NCBI RefSeq assembly: GCF_004353915.1
Contig: NZ_SMRP01000002.1
Location: forward strand, 334,574-398,573
Source of the DNA: Paraburkholderia silviterrae
GTDB taxonomy: Bacteria; Pseudomonadota; Gammaproteobacteria; Burkholderiales; Burkholderiaceae
Direction: 5' to 3'
Length of the DNA stretch: 64,000 nucleotides
Shown: positions 42,118-50,895 of the stretch, one piece after another
Position numbering within the stretch: the stretch's first letter is position 1
How the letters are laid out: each line of letters begins with the position of its first letter
Notes under the pieces: generated by a model
Database searches by the model: none
What the model was told of the DNA's origin: nothing
What the model saw: only the letters and a program-made list of their open reading frames with translations
Made by a program: the position numbers and the translations under genes

Positions 42118-42857
42118 GCAAGCTGATCCAACTGCTCGCAAAAAATCGCGGGCAGCGCGCCCCGCGCGCGTTCGCGGTACAGGGCGACGACGTCACGATC
42201 TATATCTACGACGCCATCGTGCCCGACGACGAAACGGCGGACTGGTGGGGCGGCGTCTCGGCGCAGTCTCTCGTGCCGCAGATCCGCGCGATCAAGGGCG
42301 GCACGGTCCATCTGCGGATCAATTCGCCCGGCGGCGACGTGTTCGCCGCGCAGGCGATTGTGGCGGCAATCCGCGACACGGGCGCGAAGGTCGTTGCGCA
42401 CATCGACGGCTACGCGGCGAGTGCCGCCACGGTCATTGCAGCCGCCGCCGATGAGGTCGAGATGTCCGACGGCGCGATGTACATGATCCACTGCGCCTGG
42501 ACGATCGCAATCGGCAACTCGGCCGATCTTGCCGCGACCTCGGCGCTGCTCGACAAGACGGACGGCGTCATCGCTGGCCAGTATGCGAAGCGCTCTGGCA
42601 AGAGCGTCGACGACATGAAGGCGCTCATGAGTGCCGAAACGTGGTTCACCGCGGAAGAGGCTGTCGAGATCGGTCTCGCCGACCGGATCGCAGAAAGCGG
42701 CGAGAAGTTGCAGGCGTCGTGGGATCTCAGCGCTTACGCGAATGCTCCGAAGCCGAAGGCGTCCACCGATCCCGACCCGATCGATGCAATCACCGCCGAG
42801 CACCGCGAACGCCAGCAGCAGCGCATGCGCATGCTGAACTGCATCAAACATCAGTGA
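42114..42857 (+). CDS. ClpP-like head maturation protease
   Basis: This 247-residue serine protease trims the N-terminal scaffold of the capsid protein. It has the ClpP pattern INSPGGDVFAAQAI, catalytic Ser103 in GYAASAAT and His126 in MYMIHCAW. HK97-type phages usually place such a protease between portal and capsid, as here. Confidence 0.92.
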   Translation: MSKLIQLLAKNRGQRAPRAFAVQGDDVTIYIYDAIVPDDETADWWGGVSAQSLVPQIRAIKGGTVHLRINSPGGDVFAAQAIVAAIRDTGAKVVAHIDGYAASAATVIAAAADEVEMSDGAMYMIHCAWTIAIGNSADLAATSALLDKTDGVIAGQYAKRSGKSVDDMKALMSAETWFTAEEAVEIGLADRIAESGEKLQASWDLSAYANAPKPKASTDPDPIDAITAEHRERQQQRMRMLNCIKHQ

Positions 42858-42879
42858 CGCGCCTCGCGCAACTGAGAAC

Positions 42880-42903
42880 GGCCGCCATGAGCGGCCTTTT
42901 TTT
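42880..42903 (+). terminator. Terminator between protease and capsid genes
   Basis: GGCCGC-CATGA-GCGGCC (42880-42896) is followed by T7. Its presence inside the late operon suggests that late transcription is antiterminated or that capsid has its own promoter. Confidence 0.8.
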
Positions 42904-42951
42904 CGTCCCTACGACCTGCGCGAGCGGTCAATCCTGAACGGAGAGAGCAAT

Positions 42952-44208
42952 ATGAAGCTGCAGCAACTGCGCGAACTGCGCAATTCGAAGGCGAAAGAAG
43001 CTAACGAACTGAACAACAAGTATCCGGCAGACCAGCGCATGCCCGCAGCGGAAGCGGAGCGCATGGACGCGATCCTCGCCGAGATCGAGGCGATCGACGG
43101 CGACATCGCGCGCGAGAATCGCCGCGTGCAGCTCGCGGCTGACGACCCGACTGCACAACATGCCGCAGCGATGAACGTTGCGACGCGCACGCCGGCCGCG
43201 CAAAGCGATGAATCGCGCGCACTGCGTGCCTTCATGGCCGGCGGCGTCTCCAACATGGCCGACGAAGACCGCGCCCGCATGCTCGCGCGCCAGACGCAGG
43301 ACATCCGCAATGCCATGTCGACGACGACGCCGACGGAGGGCGGCTTCACGGTCGCGACCGAGTATCAGCGTTCGCTCGAAATCGCGATGCGGGCATACGG
43401 CGGCATGCGCCAGGTCGCGCACGCAATTCGCACCGCGACGGGCGCCGACATGAACTTCCCGACGACCGATCCGACGTCCGAAGTCGGCGAAATCGTTGGT
43501 CAGAATACGCCGGTCACGGGGCAGGACACGTCGTTCAGCAATATCGTCCTCAACGTCTTCAAGTACAGCTCGAAGAAGATCGCGCTGCCGTTCGAACTCG
43601 TGCAGGATAGCTTCATCGACATCGAGGCATACGTCCAGGTGCTGCTCGCGATGCGCCTCGGCCGTATCCAGAACACGCACTTCACGGCCGGCACGGGCGT
43701 TGGCCAGCCTCGCGGCATCGTGACGGCGGCAGGCTCGGGCAAGGTCGGCGCGACCGGTCAAACCGTGACGGTCACCTACGATGACCTGGTCGACCTCGAG
43801 CATTCCATCGACCCCGCGTATCGCAGCCAGCCGGGCGTTGGCTACATGATGCACGACACGTCTGTGCGTGCCGTCCGCAAGATCAAGGACGCGCAGAACC
43901 GTCCGATCTTCGTGCCGGGCTACGAGGCCGACGCAATGATCAACGGCGGCGCGCCGGACCGCCTGATGGGGCGCCCGATCACGGTCAACCAGGACGTGCC
44001 GGTGATGGCCGCCAATGCGAAGTCGATCCTCTTCGGCCAGATGTCGAAGTACGTCATCCGTGACGTCATGGACCTCACGATCTTCCGCATGACCGATTCG
44101 GCATTCACGCTGAATGGCCAAATCGGCTTCGTCGGCTTCCTGCGCGCGGGCGGCAACCTGATCGATGCCGGCGGTGCGGTGAAGGCCTACGTCAACTCGG
44201 CGACGTAA
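42952..44208 (+). CDS. Major capsid protein (HK97 fold)
   Basis: This 418-residue protein has an N-terminal charged coiled-coil scaffold (about 1-105: MKLQQLRELRNSKAKEANELNNKYPADQRMP...), expected to be removed by the protease, followed by the HK97 shell domain (about 120-418, with GGFTVATEYQRSLEIAMRAYGGMRQVA and LMGRPITVNQDVP). GGAGAG precedes the ATG. Confidence 0.95.
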   Translation: MKLQQLRELRNSKAKEANELNNKYPADQRMPAAEAERMDAILAEIEAIDGDIARENRRVQLAADDPTAQHAAAMNVATRTPAAQSDESRALRAFMAGGVSNMADEDRARMLARQTQDIRNAMSTTTPTEGGFTVATEYQRSLEIAMRAYGGMRQVAHAIRTATGADMNFPTTDPTSEVGEIVGQNTPVTGQDTSFSNIVLNVFKYSSKKIALPFELVQDSFIDIEAYVQVLLAMRLGRIQNTHFTAGTGVGQPRGIVTAAGSGKVGATGQTVTVTYDDLVDLEHSIDPAYRSQPGVGYMMHDTSVRAVRKIKDAQNRPIFVPGYEADAMINGGAPDRLMGRPITVNQDVPVMAANAKSILFGQMSKYVIRDVMDLTIFRMTDSAFTLNGQIGFVGFLRAGGNLIDAGGAVKAYVNSAT

Positions 44209-44280
44209 TCAAGCGCGTCAGGCTGCGGCGGACCGCTGTCCGCCGCTCTCCCAACATCCCTCCTATTTCAGGGGTAGAGC

Positions 44281-44556
44281 ATGGCAAAGATTCAAACGGC
44301 GCAGGCGCGCGTCCTCGCTGACAACGCTGGCCTTGGCCTCAAGTGCGACCAGGTCGTCACCGGGCCCGAGGCGGTCATCAAGGCCCTCGCGAAGGCCGGC
44401 GCAGTCGACGACCATCCCGACGCGGTCGCGTACGCAACGAAGCAGGGCGCGAAACAGGTGGAGCTCGCAGACCCTGATGCCGCCGCTGAAGTCGCCGAGG
44501 CGGCGATCGAGGAAAAGCAGGCTGACGGCGCGCCGAACGATCCGGCCGCGAAGTAA
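44281..44556 (+). CDS. Small head-associated phage protein
   Basis: This 91-residue protein (MAKIQTAQARVLADNAGLGLKCDQVVTGPEAVIKALAKAG...) ends in an Ala/Glu/Asp-rich tail. It lies between capsid and connector genes, where decoration or assembly proteins are common. No family is recognised. It starts 72 bp after the capsid stop. Confidence 0.65.
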   Translation: MAKIQTAQARVLADNAGLGLKCDQVVTGPEAVIKALAKAGAVDDHPDAVAYATKQGAKQVELADPDAAAEVAEAAIEEKQADGAPNDPAAK

Positions 44557-44558
44557 GC

Positions 44559-45233
44559 ATGGGGATCAGGCTCACACAGGCGCCCGCCGAAGAGCCGGTC
44601 ACGCTCGAAGAGGCGAAGCTGCACCTGCGCGTCATCGATTCGTCCGAGGACGCGCTGATCTCGCTGCTGATCACCGCGGCGCGCGCGCACGCGGAGAATG
44701 TGTGTCGCCGCGTCTTCGTCACGCAAAAGTGGGACCTGTTCCTCGACGCGTTCCCGTTCTACACGTACTACGGCGTGATCCCCGGCTACGTGCCGGTCGA
44801 CCAGTTGCCGTCGGCGTGGATGACGATGCGCAACTACGCGGTCCGCTTTCGCGGCAGCAAGATCGACATCCCGTTCCCGCGCCTGCAGTCGGTCGATGCG
44901 GTGCAGTACATCGACGCGCTCGGCAATAAGCAGGCGCTCGACCCTTCGCTGTACGTGGTCGACAACGTGAGCGAGCCGGGTGTGCTGACGCCGAAGACGG
45001 GCACGTACTGGCCCGACACGCTCAACACGACCAACGCCGTGCAGATCAGCTTCACGGCGGGTTACGGCGATGCCAAGGACGTGCCGGCTGGCATCAAGTC
45101 GTGGATCATGCTGCGCGTCGCAACGCTCTATGAGAACCGCGAACAGGTCGCGATCCTCAATCGCGGCCAGGTCCACGATCTTCCGTATGTCGACCAGCTT
45201 CTCGATTCGTACCGGATCATGGGGTATGCGTAG
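44559..45233 (+). CDS. Head-tail connector protein (gp6-like)
   Basis: This 224-residue protein has the connector signature PVTLEEAKLHLRVIDSSEDALISLLITAARAHAENVCRRVFVTQKWDLFLDAFP and the C-terminal KSWIMLRVATLYENRE. It should form the ring below the portal. Its stop shares a base with the next GTG start. Confidence 0.9.
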   Translation: MGIRLTQAPAEEPVTLEEAKLHLRVIDSSEDALISLLITAARAHAENVCRRVFVTQKWDLFLDAFPFYTYYGVIPGYVPVDQLPSAWMTMRNYAVRFRGSKIDIPFPRLQSVDAVQYIDALGNKQALDPSLYVVDNVSEPGVLTPKTGTYWPDTLNTTNAVQISFTAGYGDAKDVPAGIKSWIMLRVATLYENREQVAILNRGQVHDLPYVDQLLDSYRIMGYA

Positions 45234-45562
45234 TGCGGTCTGGAGATTTCAACCGGCGCATCACGATTCAGGTCAAGAAGGAAGGCGAGGACGAGCTGGG
45301 CCAGCCGCTGACCGAGTGGATCAATCTCGCCAAGGACGTGCCGACGAACCTGCTTGCTACGAACGGCAAGGAATACGTGGCCTCTGGCGAAGAGGTCAGC
45401 AAGGCCCAGGTGAGCATGCGCATCCGATGGCGGACCGACATAACCGCGGCGATGCGCGTTCTGTACGACGGCGGCATCTTCAACATTGAGGCGGTCCTGC
45501 CGGACTACGCCGGGCGACGCTATGTCGATCTGGCGTGCAGCATGGGGGCGAACAATGGCTAA
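45233..45562 (+). CDS. Head closure / head-tail adaptor protein
   Basis: This 109-residue protein (MRSGDFNRRITIQVKKEGEDELGQPLTEWINLAKDVPTNL...) is the typical phage head-tail adaptor that plugs the connector. It starts with GTG at 45233 and overlaps the next gene by eight bases. Confidence 0.88.
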   Translation: MRSGDFNRRITIQVKKEGEDELGQPLTEWINLAKDVPTNLLATNGKEYVASGEEVSKAQVSMRIRWRTDITAAMRVLYDGGIFNIEAVLPDYAGRRYVDLACSMGANNG

Positions 45563-45911
45563 TTCCGCCGAGGCGATCGTCTACGGTGCCACCAAGGCGC
45601 TCGTAGACGGTCGCTGCTATCCCGATGTCGCGCCGCAGAACACGCCGCGCCCGTATGTGACGTATCAGGACGTAGGCGGCCAGTCGCCGAATTACCTGTC
45701 GAACACGGTCGAGCTGGAGAACGCCCGCATGCAGGTCAATGTGTGGGCTGACTCTCGCGCAGCCGCGCGCGCTCTAATGAGAAGCGTAATCAAGGCTCTG
45801 ACTGCCGATCCTATTGGCGCTGCGACTATTGGCGGACCGGTGAGCGTCTACGAGTCCGACACGAAGCTCTACGGCTCGCGCGAGGACTTCTCAATCTGGT
45901 TCACGCCGTAA
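45555..45911 (+). CDS. Tail completion protein (DUF3168)
   Basis: This 118-residue protein (MANSAEAIVYGATKALVDGRCYPDVAPQNTPRPYVTYQDVGG...) matches DUF3168 tail completion/terminator proteins in its TPRPYVTYQ block and RAAARALMRSVIKAL helix. The start lies inside the preceding gene. Confidence 0.85.
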   Translation: MANSAEAIVYGATKALVDGRCYPDVAPQNTPRPYVTYQDVGGQSPNYLSNTVELENARMQVNVWADSRAAARALMRSVIKALTADPIGAATIGGPVSVYESDTKLYGSREDFSIWFTP

Positions 45912-45939
45912 CCGGCACCGCTTCATCTTCAACCGTATG

Positions 45940-45961
45940 CCCGCCCTGAGCGGGCTTTTTC
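45940..45961 (+). terminator. Terminator between tail completion and tail tube genes
   Basis: GCCCGC-CCTGA-GCGGGC (45940-45956) is followed by T5. Like the one at 42880, it lies within the late operon. Confidence 0.8.
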
Positions 45962-45977
45962 ATTTGTGAGGTTTGAT

Positions 45978-46619
45978 ATGACTTCGAGTGCGATTTCCGC
46001 TCAGGGATCGACGCTGCAGGTATCTGGCGGCTCGGGTGCCGCGAAGAACATCACCGCGATCGCGCTGGGGTTCCCGACCATCCTGACGTCCGTTGCTCAC
46101 GGCTTCGCCAATGGCGACATCGAAACGCTTGCGGGGCTGACCGGTGCCGATGCCGCGTTGCTGAATGGCCAGGCAGTGGTCGTTCACCACGTCACGGCGA
46201 ATACGTTCGCTGTGAACGTCGATACGACGGGCAAGACGATCACCGCGGGCGGTACGGCGACGCCTGTCGCGTGGACGCTGATCAACAACCTGAAGAGCTT
46301 CAAGGGCTTCGACGGTCAAGCGAACGAGATCGACAAAACCAATCTGTCGAGCACCGCGAAGGAATACATGCTCGGCCTTCAGGACTTCGGCCACTTCACG
46401 TTCGACGTCGACAAGGATTTCAACGATCCCGGTCAGGTCGCGTGCAGCGCCGCAAAGCGCGCTGGCTCGCTCAAGAACTTCAAGCTCACGCTGCCGAACG
46501 GCAAGACGGCGACCTGGGCTGCCTATGTCAAGAACGATCCGCTCGATGGCGGCGTCGATCAGCTGCTCACCACGACCGGCGTTTCGCTGCGCATCAGCGG
46601 CGACGTCACCTACGCGTAA
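45978..46619 (+). CDS. Major tail tube protein
   Basis: This 213-residue protein is beta-rich and lies in the tail-tube position before the assembly chaperones. It contains MTSSAISAQGSTLQVSGGSGAAKNITAIALG and the block LKSFKGFDGQANEIDKTNLSSTAKEYMLGLQDFGHFTFDVD, typical of long-tailed phage tube proteins. GTGAGG precedes the ATG at 45978. Confidence 0.88.
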   Translation: MTSSAISAQGSTLQVSGGSGAAKNITAIALGFPTILTSVAHGFANGDIETLAGLTGADAALLNGQAVVVHHVTANTFAVNVDTTGKTITAGGTATPVAWTLINNLKSFKGFDGQANEIDKTNLSSTAKEYMLGLQDFGHFTFDVDKDFNDPGQVACSAAKRAGSLKNFKLTLPNGKTATWAAYVKNDPLDGGVDQLLTTTGVSLRISGDVTYA

Positions 46620-46664
46620 TCCGCGTCGGCGTTCTCACCAAAACAACGAATTCAGGAATCCAAC

Positions 46665-47090
46665 GTGCCGATTCTCTCGAAAGCAACGAAGGGCGCCATC
46701 CTCAGCGCGCCCCACCTCAAGACCGAGACGGTCGACGTGCCCGAGTGGGGCGACGGTGTCGCCGTCATCGTCTCGGAAATGTCGGGCCTCGCGCGCGACG
46801 CCTACTACGCGAAGCACAAGGCGGATGACAAGGACGTGCCGATCAGCGCCGTGCAGGCCGATCTGCTGCTGGTGACCGTCGTGGATGAGTCGGGCACGCA
46901 GGTGCTCGATGAAAGCGACATCGAAGCGTTGCGCGCGCAGGGCAGCGCCGCGCTCGATCGCGTGGCGGACGCCGCGATGCGTATCAACGGCATGAAGCCG
47001 GGCGCGGTGGAGGGGGCTGCAAAAAACTCCGGCGCCGCCACGAGCGGCGCTTCTGGTTCCGACTCGCTGCCCGTCTCGGGAAGTCAGTAA
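46665..47090 (+). CDS. Tail assembly chaperone G
   Basis: This 141-residue protein starts at GTG (46665) with AGGAA upstream and is the G form of the lambda-type assembly chaperone pair. Its last part is read over the slippery sequence at 47021-47027; a share of ribosomes shifts to -1 and makes the longer GT protein. It coats the tape measure protein during tail assembly. Confidence 0.88.
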   Translation: MPILSKATKGAILSAPHLKTETVDVPEWGDGVAVIVSEMSGLARDAYYAKHKADDKDVPISAVQADLLLVTVVDESGTQVLDESDIEALRAQGSAALDRVADAAMRINGMKPGAVEGAAKNSGAATSGASGSDSLPVSGSQ

Positions 47091-47386
47091 GGCAGGCGCA
47101 AGAGGAAATCGGCAGCGCGGAGTTCGTCGAGTGGATGGCCTTCTACGAGCTGGAGCCGTGGGGCAGCCATTACGACGATCTTCGCGCCGGGACGATCGCT
47201 TCGATGATCGCCAATGTGCACCGCGATACGAAGGTGCGCGACAAGCCGTTTACGGCGCTCGAAATGACGCCGTGGAATGAGCACAGTCGCACGGGAGCCG
47301 CTGAGCCCGTGCCAATTCTGCTCGAAGACCCCGAGGCGCAATCGAATCTCCTGCTCACGATGATGTTCCCGAACAAGGCAGCCTGA
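46665..47386 (+). CDS. Tail assembly chaperone GT (programmed -1 frameshift product)
   Basis: Reading from 46665 and slipping one base back at A-AAA-AAC (47021-47027) gives an uninterrupted protein of about 240 residues ending at 47386. The -1 frame from the slip site continues RLGKSVRQAQEEIGSAEFVEWMAFYELEPWGSHYDDLRAG, the usual T-domain pattern. The separate frame at 47135-47386 has no start signal of its own, which supports the fusion. Confidence 0.85.
47021..47050 (+). promoter_or_regulatory. Programmed -1 frameshift signal
   Basis: The heptamer A-AAA-AAC (47021-47027) is in register with the G frame (GCA AAA AAC). Four bases later a perfect 7-bp hairpin follows, GCGCCGC (47032-47038) with GCGGCGC (47044-47050), a suitable stimulator. 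Confidence 0.85.
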
Positions 47387-47829
47387 TGGCATTCAAGCTG
47401 ACGGTCGATAACCCGGACGGTCTCACGGCCGCGATTGACGCGCTGACGCAGGTGGCCAGCGAGTCGGCACTTCGCCAAGCAACTGTCGCGGGCGCGCGCG
47501 TGATCTTCGAAGAGGTGAAGTTGCGCGCGCCCGTTGGCGTGGTCTCGTGGGAGAGCCGAGATAGCAAGCAGAAGCGCTACCCCGGCTTCCTGCGAGACAA
47601 CATCCTCCTCGCGTTCGACAAAGAGCGCTCGGCCGAGGGCGTGCGCGCGACGTATCTCGTGACGTGGAGCAAAGACGCCTTCTATGGCCGATTCGTGGAG
47701 TACGGCACCTCGAAGATGGCAGCAAACCCGTTTATGCGCCCCTCTTATGAGGCGACGCGCGATGCCGCTGCACAGAAGTTCAGCGATGTGATTGACGAGA
47801 AAGTCAGGGAGTTGACGAGTGGCCAATGA
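47386..47829 (+). CDS. HK97 gp10-family tail protein
   Basis: This 147-residue protein has the HK97-gp10 pattern GARVIFEEVKLRAPVGV and the C-terminal YGRFVEYGTSKMAANPFMRPSYEATRDAA. Such proteins act in joining or completing the tail. Its ATG shares a base with the stop of the GT frame. Confidence 0.85.
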   Translation: MAFKLTVDNPDGLTAAIDALTQVASESALRQATVAGARVIFEEVKLRAPVGVVSWESRDSKQKRYPGFLRDNILLAFDKERSAEGVRATYLVTWSKDAFYGRFVEYGTSKMAANPFMRPSYEATRDAAAQKFSDVIDEKVRELTSGQ

Positions 47830-50548
47830 CACCGTCGTACGGTTGACAGGAGATGCATCCGGTTTCGTCCAGGAGATGGACCGGGCGCGGAAGAGCGCTG
47901 CCGATTTCGTAACGAGCCAGGACACACTTCGCCAGCGCCTCACGAACTCTGCCAATGCCATCGAAAACACGCGCAAGGTGCTGAAGGACCAGGGTGATGA
48001 AGCACTGGCCGCATTCAACAAATCGGCGCGATCCGCTGAGGGTTGGCTGACGTCGCTGCAGAAGCAGGCTGACCAGGCGGGCAAGACGCGCGCGCAGCTG
48101 ATGGAGCTGCGCGCAGCCGAGCTTGGCGTGGCGGACGCCGCGCAGCCATACATCGACAAGATCAAAGCTGCCGAGCAGGCGATGAACGGCGGCGGCCATG
48201 CTGCTCACGAATTCAACCTCGCGACGGCCGGCGCACGCCGCGAGCTGCTGGTGCTCGCTCACGAGGCGTCGCAGGGTAGCTGGAAGAACTTTGGCGGCTC
48301 GCTGCTTGTGCTCGGCGAGCGCACGGACGCTCTGTCGGCGCTGATGAACAAGACTGCGCTTTCGATCGGTGCCGTTGTCGGCGTGATCGCGATGGCTGCA
48401 TCGATCACCTACCACGCGCGCGATGCACTAGCCGAGTACGGCGAGCAGATCGAGAACCTGAGCAAGAAGACTGGCATCTCGACGGACAACATCCAGCAAT
48501 GGGCATTCGCGGCGAAGTCGGCCGGTGTCGACACGAAGGATGCGACCAAGGCGCTCGCGGCCCTTGGCGATGCTCAGAATAAGGCGATCAACGGTAACAA
48601 GGACGCTGCAAAGGCGTTCTCGGCAATCGGCATTTCGCTCGCGGACCTGAAGAAGAGCAGTCCGGACCAGTTGCTGCCGCAGATTGCTGACGCGTTCAGC
48701 AAGACGGCCGACAGCGCGTCGAAGGCGGCCGTTGCCAACGAGCTATTCGGCGCATCCGGCGACGAGTTGATACCACTGCTCGACCGCGGGCGCACTGGCC
48801 TCGATGACCTGCGCGCCGCGGCGCAGGCCTCGGGTGCAGTGATCGGTGGTGAGACCGTTGCGCGTATGGCGGCTCTGAAGGAGCAGATGGAGCTCGCGCA
48901 CGCGAAGATGGATGCGATGACGCTGAGCGCGAAAACGCAGCTCTTGCCGACGATCATCAATTTGACGAATGCGCTGGGCGACAACGTTGCAATGAAGCCA
49001 GTGCTGGAGGATTTCTATAACGGCGTCGGCCTCATCATGAAGTCGGCAGCATCAGCCATCGCTACTGTTGCGATTGGCTTCGAGCAGCTCTCGGAGGTGA
49101 TTGCGACCGTCGCCACGGTCACGTATTACGGCATGACGGGCCAGTTCAAGATGGCCGTCGATTCAGCTAAGGCCGGGTATGAAAATCTGAAGCGGGAGGG
49201 AGAGGGCTACTCGCAGTTCATGTCGAAGCTGTGGTCGAACGCGGTGCCGCCTGCGCATGCAAGTGCAGCCCCGTCCGGACCGACGATTTCCTTTTCTAAG
49301 GGAGGCGGCGGCGGGCAGCACAAGGCATACACGGATGATGCGGCGACGCGATTTCTGCAGCAGCTTCGCGACCAGGCGGCCGAGCTGCAATCGCATCTCT
49401 CGACGACCGACAAGCTGACGAACTCCGAAAAGGAGCTCGCGAAGTTCAACCAGCAAGTCAGCGACTGGAAAGGTAAGACCCTCACGGCGGACCAAAAGAG
49501 CCTGCTCGCGCATCAGGACCAGATCCGTGCGCAACTGCAAACGAACGTCGAGCTCGAAAAAGAGGTTGCGCATCGGCAGGATGTGCAGAAGATGTTCGAG
49601 CGCTCGGCGCAGATCACCGCGTCGATTGCGAGCTACCAGAAGGGGCAGACGGACCAGTACGCTCGGCAGCTCGGCGCGTTCGGCATGGGCGCCGATGCGG
49701 TCAGAAACGCCCAGGCCGTCAAGTCGATCTTTGCCGAGTACCAGCACCTGCAGGAGCAGCTCGACAAGGCGACCCCGAAGGATCTGATCGGCGGCGCTGA
49801 GTATCAGGCGGCATCCGCGAACATCAAGGCAGGGCTCGAGCAATCGCTGCAGGATTACGACGCCTACTATGCCGCGCTGAAGGTGAAGCAGGGCGATTGG
49901 GTTAACGGCTTCACGGCGGGCGTCGCGAACTACCTCGACTCTGCGCACAACATGGCCGCTCAGACCGAAAGCGCATTCACGAACGTGATGAAGAGCATGG
50001 AGGATTCGCTCACGTCGTTCGTGACGACGGGCAAGTTCAATTTCGGCAGCTTCGCGACCAGCGTCATCGCGGATATTGCGCGCATTCAGGCGCGCGCCGC
50101 GATCTCTGGCCTGCTGGGTGCGGGCATCAATGCGCTCGGCGGTATGTTTGGCAATGCCGGCGCGACGATCACCGCGAACATTCAGGGCTCCGGGATCGAT
50201 GGCTTGATTGGCGCGATGGGCGGCTGGGGTACGCTGCCCGCGCGGGCCGGCGGCGGACCGGTAGACGGCGGGGCAGCCTACCTCGTTGGCGAGAAGGGTC
50301 CGGAGCTCTTCGTGCCCGGCGCATCGGGCGCAGTCGTCCCGAACCACGCGCTGACGCCATTCACAGGTGGCGGCGGGGGCGACACGATCGTGCCGATTAC
50401 CGTCTCTGGGGGCGGCGGCTCGTTCGACAAGAGCGACGCGGCGTGGCTGCAATCGCAGGTGCAGAAGCTCGTCGATAGTCGCCTTGCCCAGAAGATGAAG
50501 GGCCAGGGTGGGTACGCCTGGCAGATCAAGAACGGGAGCGTGGGCTAA
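47819..50548 (+). CDS. Tail tape measure protein
   Basis: At 909 residues this is the longest gene of the tail group bar the tip protein and follows the chaperones as expected. It has long helical segments (about 1-180 and 340-620), hydrophobic stretches (LSIGAVVGVIAMAASITY), a typical tape-measure N-terminal part (GEQIENLSKKTGISTDNIQQWAFAAKSAGVD) and a C-terminal GEKGPELFVPGASGAVVPNHAL motif common in these proteins. It starts with GTG overlapping the previous gene. Its length sets the tail length. Confidence 0.93.
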   Translation: MANDTVVRLTGDASGFVQEMDRARKSAADFVTSQDTLRQRLTNSANAIENTRKVLKDQGDEALAAFNKSARSAEGWLTSLQKQADQAGKTRAQLMELRAAELGVADAAQPYIDKIKAAEQAMNGGGHAAHEFNLATAGARRELLVLAHEASQGSWKNFGGSLLVLGERTDALSALMNKTALSIGAVVGVIAMAASITYHARDALAEYGEQIENLSKKTGISTDNIQQWAFAAKSAGVDTKDATKALAALGDAQNKAINGNKDAAKAFSAIGISLADLKKSSPDQLLPQIADAFSKTADSASKAAVANELFGASGDELIPLLDRGRTGLDDLRAAAQASGAVIGGETVARMAALKEQMELAHAKMDAMTLSAKTQLLPTIINLTNALGDNVAMKPVLEDFYNGVGLIMKSAASAIATVAIGFEQLSEVIATVATVTYYGMTGQFKMAVDSAKAGYENLKREGEGYSQFMSKLWSNAVPPAHASAAPSGPTISFSKGGGGGQHKAYTDDAATRFLQQLRDQAAELQSHLSTTDKLTNSEKELAKFNQQVSDWKGKTLTADQKSLLAHQDQIRAQLQTNVELEKEVAHRQDVQKMFERSAQITASIASYQKGQTDQYARQLGAFGMGADAVRNAQAVKSIFAEYQHLQEQLDKATPKDLIGGAEYQAASANIKAGLEQSLQDYDAYYAALKVKQGDWVNGFTAGVANYLDSAHNMAAQTESAFTNVMKSMEDSLTSFVTTGKFNFGSFATSVIADIARIQARAAISGLLGAGINALGGMFGNAGATITANIQGSGIDGLIGAMGGWGTLPARAGGGPVDGGAAYLVGEKGPELFVPGASGAVVPNHALTPFTGGGGGDTIVPITVSGGGGSFDKSDAAWLQSQVQKLVDSRLAQKMKGQGGYAWQIKNGSVG

Positions 50549-50889
50549 TGGCCGACACCTTCACCTGGGTCCCTACTGTCGCGCAGTCGACCGGGACGGC
50601 GACGCAGCGCGTGCGCAAGGCGCAATTCGGCGACGGATATGCGCAACGTGTACAGGACGGCATCAATAACCGGTCCTCGTCGTTCCAACTGCAATTCATC
50701 AACGACGCAGCAACCATCGCCGCGATCATCGCGTTCCTCGACGCGCGAGCGGGCGCAACGGCGTTCCTGTGGACGCCGCCGCTTCGAACACAGGCGCTGC
50801 TTTTCACGTGCGAGACGTACACCGAGCCAACGAAAGACGGCAACGCATACACGTTCACTGCGACGTTCGATCAAACCTTTGCACCGTAA
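50548..50889 (+). CDS. Minor tail protein M
   Basis: This 113-residue protein contains VRKAQFGDGYAQRVQDGINNRSSSFQLQF and AFLWTPPLRTQALLFTCETYTEPTKDGNAYTFTATFDQTF, the signature of the lambda gpM family at the tail tip. Its ATG shares a base with the tape measure stop. Confidence 0.9.
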   Translation: MADTFTWVPTVAQSTGTATQRVRKAQFGDGYAQRVQDGINNRSSSFQLQFINDAATIAAIIAFLDARAGATAFLWTPPLRTQALLFTCETYTEPTKDGNAYTFTATFDQTFAP

Positions 50890-50895
50890 ATCAAC

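Noticed and set aside
47135..47386. Independent 83-codon gene for the T chaperone
   Set aside because: No ribosome-binding site, and the frame is open back to a slippery heptamer, so it is the -1 frameshift part of the GT protein.
49163..50452. 429-codon minus-strand frame opposite the tape measure gene
   Set aside because: A GC-driven shadow of the real gene; Arg/Leu-rich and without protein-like pattern.
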